DNA of 64,000 nucleotides from Terana coerulea (Eukaryota; Basidiomycota; Agaricomycetes; Polyporales; Phanerochaetaceae), in the NCBI GenBank assembly GCA_024811115.1, contig JAKOGH010000859.1, positions 30,562-94,561 on the forward strand, in the 5' to 3' direction. How positions within the stretch are numbered: the stretch's first letter is position 1; each line of letters starts with the position of its first letter. The notes under the pieces were generated by a model. That model saw nothing but the letters and a program-made list of their open reading frames with translations. It was not told the origin of the DNA and made no database searches. The translations under genes and the position numbers were made by a program. Positions 61,321 to 64,000 of the stretch are shown here, piece by piece.

Positions 61321-62380
61321 GGTCAGCAGCTGAAACTAGGTGTTGGCGCCGCGGCGTAGCAGGACCATTATGGCAACTTCGGAGCGCTGGTGGCCCGACC
61401 GGCGACTGAGAGCTGCGCAGCACCTCCTCACGATAGCCTTCGGCGCGGTATCCGAATATGTTGCATTGCCAACTGAGCTCGAGTTTAGCTGAACTAAAGA
61501 GAATGAGGGTCCTGCCTGTCCTCCGGATCCGGTGAAGAGAAGCGACCCCAACCTCTGTCAAACATGTTTAATCCACGTACATGATGAACCGTTCACCAGC
61601 TGAAACAGGCGTTTCTGGGTCTCCTAGCTTTTACGTCCGCCAGGGAGTTCCCTATGGTGGATGGGCATACATGTACATGTTGTTACAGTTACTTCCCTCC
61701 GCAATCTATGTTTGTCTTGTATGCACCTGCCGAGTCTGGTGGCCATTAGAACCGGCTTCCCACTCTGAATGTTGCTGCCGCTGCGCCGCCTGGAATCAAC
61801 CATAATGCCGCAATGGAGCATTATATCCCCTTTTCATACGAGAGTAAACGCGGGGACGAGAGCGAGAAGGTGCGCCCATCGAGGTGCTAGACGAGGACTC
61901 CCGGAACGACAGTATCTAGGGCGCCACAGTGGACTGGGACTGTCACTCCGAGTCATTCGAGCCAATTTTCAGACCAGCAACGCCCTTGCAATTCCCCACT
62001 TTCACGGACCCGTCGAAGTGCTTGCGCTCAGGAGCAACGGATGGCCTCTCTGAGGCTAGGGCATGCTCTTACGGACCATCACTGGTAGACAGGTTATCCT
62101 ATAAGAGCTTCGCATGTTTCGACAACTGGGTATGCACTCACTGCTGCGTAGACCACTCCTGTATTCGCACTTGGCACTACGAGTTATACCGATTATTGCA
62201 CAAAACCCTACGATAGCCTTCGCATAGCCTTGCAATGGACACCAAATGGACACCGCTCCGGGCTGATCGCGCCGTTATCCGAAGGATGAATTTGATGCAT
62301 TGCCTGTTGATGGTGTGCGCGCCTGAATCGTGTTTTGAACCGCAGCTCTTTCACAAACTCGCATTGAGCTTTCATAGTCA
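61321..62380. other. Divergent region upstream of the sirtuin
   Basis: About 1.06 kb between the damaged gene and the sirtuin. Short open frames only; no repeat or RNA gene is recognised. Confidence 0.5.
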
Positions 62381-63624
62381 ATGCCAGAGCCTTCCAACGA
62401 TATAGCCGCGTTCAGGCATGCCTTGGCGTCCGCCAACAACGTCGTCGTTATCACAGGTGCAGGCCTGTCAGCAGCGTCAGGTTCGCTCATACGTTAGGTG
62501 TTTTCGATGTAACGGCGTACTCACGACGGGTGTTCCATGAAGGCATACCAACCTTTCGCGGGCCTGGCGGCTACTGGAGAAGCTACGATGCCGCACAACT
62601 TGTAACGCCCGCTGCGTGGCGAGATGATCCTTCGCGCGTGTGGCGGTTCGCGAACGAGCGGAGGGAAACGTGAGTGTCATTCCGTCCAACAACCATACAC
62701 CTTGTTAGCTGACACGCAGTCTTGTATGTCTGTTCGGATCGTACCTGTGCATTGTATTTGCTGCCCTTATTCGCGCAACCACAGTATCAGTGTAGTGAAG
62801 CCTAACCTCGCCCATTACGCTCTCGCGTTATTCTCCTTGCCCAGCTTTCGCACCACTCATCACCTCACGGCACCGGACTCAGACTTCACCCTCATCACCC
62901 AGAACGTCGACGAGCTGAGCCGTGTTGCATTGGATGACTTCGTGCGTCCGTCTTCCGCCGTCGTCGAGCTCCTCCGCACTGGCATTGTACCAGGCGTGCG
63001 TGAGAACGGCGAGTTAGACGAGGCCGTAATGGCTGAAATCCACGGCGCGAAGGACCGCATACTGGAGATGCACGGGCGCGTGTGGGATGTATTGTGCACA
63101 AACCTTCAGTGCCAACGCAAAGCCAGGGATTTCAACGTGCCTGCGTGCTCTGCGCTTGCCAAAGGCGCGGTAATACCTCCTGAAGAGGACAATGAAATCA
63201 GCGATGCACCGCAAGTGAGCCAGCTTAACGCGCACACTGACGACCCTCGCTCGGCTCTGCACACAGCCTCCTCTCCCGCCCCGCCTTACGCACCACCGGT
63301 CTCCGTTCCCCAGCTCCACCACCGCGCATCCCCGATCGCCTGCTGCCCCGGTGCATTGAATGCGGCGCCCTCGCGCGACCCGGAGAAGTGTGGTTTGGGA
63401 GGCCCGCGCACATGGATACAATATTTGCCAAGGTGGCGGCGGCGGACGTCTGCATCGTCGTCGGAACGAGCGCCACTGTACACCCGGCCGCGCGGTTCGC
63501 AAGGACGGTGAAGGAAAAAGGAGGCAGTCGCTGTGTTTAACTTGGAGCGGACGAAGGGAGACAATGACGCAGATTTCCTCTTTCTTGGGGGTGTGAGGAG
63601 ACACTTCCTCTGGCATTGGGTTGA
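62381..63624 (+). CDS. NAD-dependent protein deacylase, class III (SIRT5-type) sirtuin
   Basis: NAD+-dependent lysine deacylase. It starts [20 protein letters not shown], with the NAD motif [20 protein letters not shown] split by an intron. [20 protein letters not shown] and [12 protein letters not shown] follow. The catalytic stretch is [12 protein letters not shown] and the active His is in [13 protein letters not shown]. Zinc ligands are C-x4-C (CTNLQC) and C-x2-C ([17 protein letters not shown]). The C-terminal Rossmann part is [20 protein letters not shown], then [15 protein letters not shown] and [14 protein letters not shown]5 uses a Y-x-x-R motif to read acidic acyl groups; here the Tyr position is Ala (codon 62650-62652) and the Arg is kept. 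Two homopolymer breaks lie near the end: an extra A at 63515-63519 and a missing G at 63587-63591. The intron around 63215-63330 is not resolved. No clear mitochondrial presequence is seen. Confidence 0.83.
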
Positions 63625-63767
63625 AGTTGATTCCTCGATGTAACCTTGAGAGACTGCTCTAAAATTGATGCCATACCGAATAAAAGGTAGCATATATCCC
63701 TGTACTATAGATGTAGTAAATATCCATACCGCGCGGCGATACACACGAACCAACCAAGCACAGCCTC

Positions 63768-64000
63768 CTAGGCTGTCACGACAGCCTTCTCAATCTCCAA
63801 TACCACAGGACAATGGTCTGACGCCCCATAGATCTCATTTCGTATCTCGCAGAGCTTCACGTTTTCAAGCAGCCGCTCACTTAGAACGACTGTGATATAA
63901 GAGACACTATTAGCCCGGTGTGAAATAAGAGATTAGAAGACATACAATGATCCAATCTCCACCCAATTCCCTTTGATCGACAGTTGAAGCGATACGAAAA
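63768..64000 (-). CDS. AP endonuclease (exonuclease III family), 3' end only
   Basis: C-terminal part of a base-excision-repair endonuclease that cuts at abasic sites. The visible coding sequence reads FSYRFNCRSKGIGWRLDH, then, after an intron (GTATGT to ACAG, about 63890-63945), FVLSERLLENVKLCEIRNE, IYGASDHCPVVLEIEKAVVT and a TAG at 63768-63770. GWRLD and SDHCPV are the family active-site motifs with the conserved Asp and His. The gene continues beyond the right edge, so its start, length and N-terminal domains are unknown. It is convergent with the sirtuin gene, with about 140 bases between the stops. Confidence 0.88.

Overview
The window looks like a piece of chromosome from a white-rot basidiomycete of the Polyporales, probably near Trametes. 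The support is gene structure (many 50-65 nt GT-AG introns, 50-250 bp exons), a Trametes-like lignin peroxidase, a GMC oxidoreductase, an expanded BTB family and fungal housekeeping genes. About 24 genes can be modelled. There are no rRNA genes, convincing tRNAs or CRISPR arrays.

Layout, left to right. 1-8.6 kb is housekeeping: a gene fragment at the left edge (minus), the deubiquitinase Ubp3/USP10 (plus), protein O-mannosyltransferase Pmt2 (minus) and fibrillarin Nop1 (minus). 9.6-21.2 kb is transport and oxidation: two closely related monocarboxylate-permease-type MFS genes (plus) flank a cytochrome P450 (minus), followed by a DHA1-type MFS drug/H+ antiporter. 21.7-25.1 kb carries the ribosome quality-control E3 ligase Hel2/ZNF598 and mitoribosomal protein mL54. 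25.9-44.2 kb carries five paralogous BTB-domain genes in two groups (three, then two). Between the groups lie a GMC oxidoreductase, a 384-bp hAT-like MITE with clear terminal inverted repeats and an 8-bp target duplication, a nucleotide-sugar transporter and a lignin peroxidase. 45-52.8 kb holds three tandem aldo-keto reductase paralogues with another DHA1 MFS pump. 53-64 kb holds the fused mitochondrial NAD(P) transhydrogenase, a dihydrodipicolinate-synthase-family aldolase, a damaged trypsin-fold protein gene, a SIRT5-type sirtuin and the 3' end of an AP endonuclease.

No wholly new system is obvious. The best leads are: (i) the five BTB proteins, which share a previously unnamed C-terminal C-x5-C-x31-33-C-x2-C pattern; (ii) the permease-P450-permease arrangement, in which the P450 has His in place of the I-helix acid; (iii) the lignin peroxidase with an internal TAA; (iv) a SIRT5-type sirtuin that keeps Arg but lacks Tyr of the acyl-selectivity motif; (v) the MITE with five internal direct repeats.

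A caution for the whole window: at least 20 single-base insertions or deletions, mostly in runs of 3-6 identical bases, break the frames of conserved genes, including essential ones (fibrillarin, Pmt2, Hel2). I read these as base-calling errors of a long-read assembly rather than real mutations. Gene models below are described across such breaks, and each break is noted.
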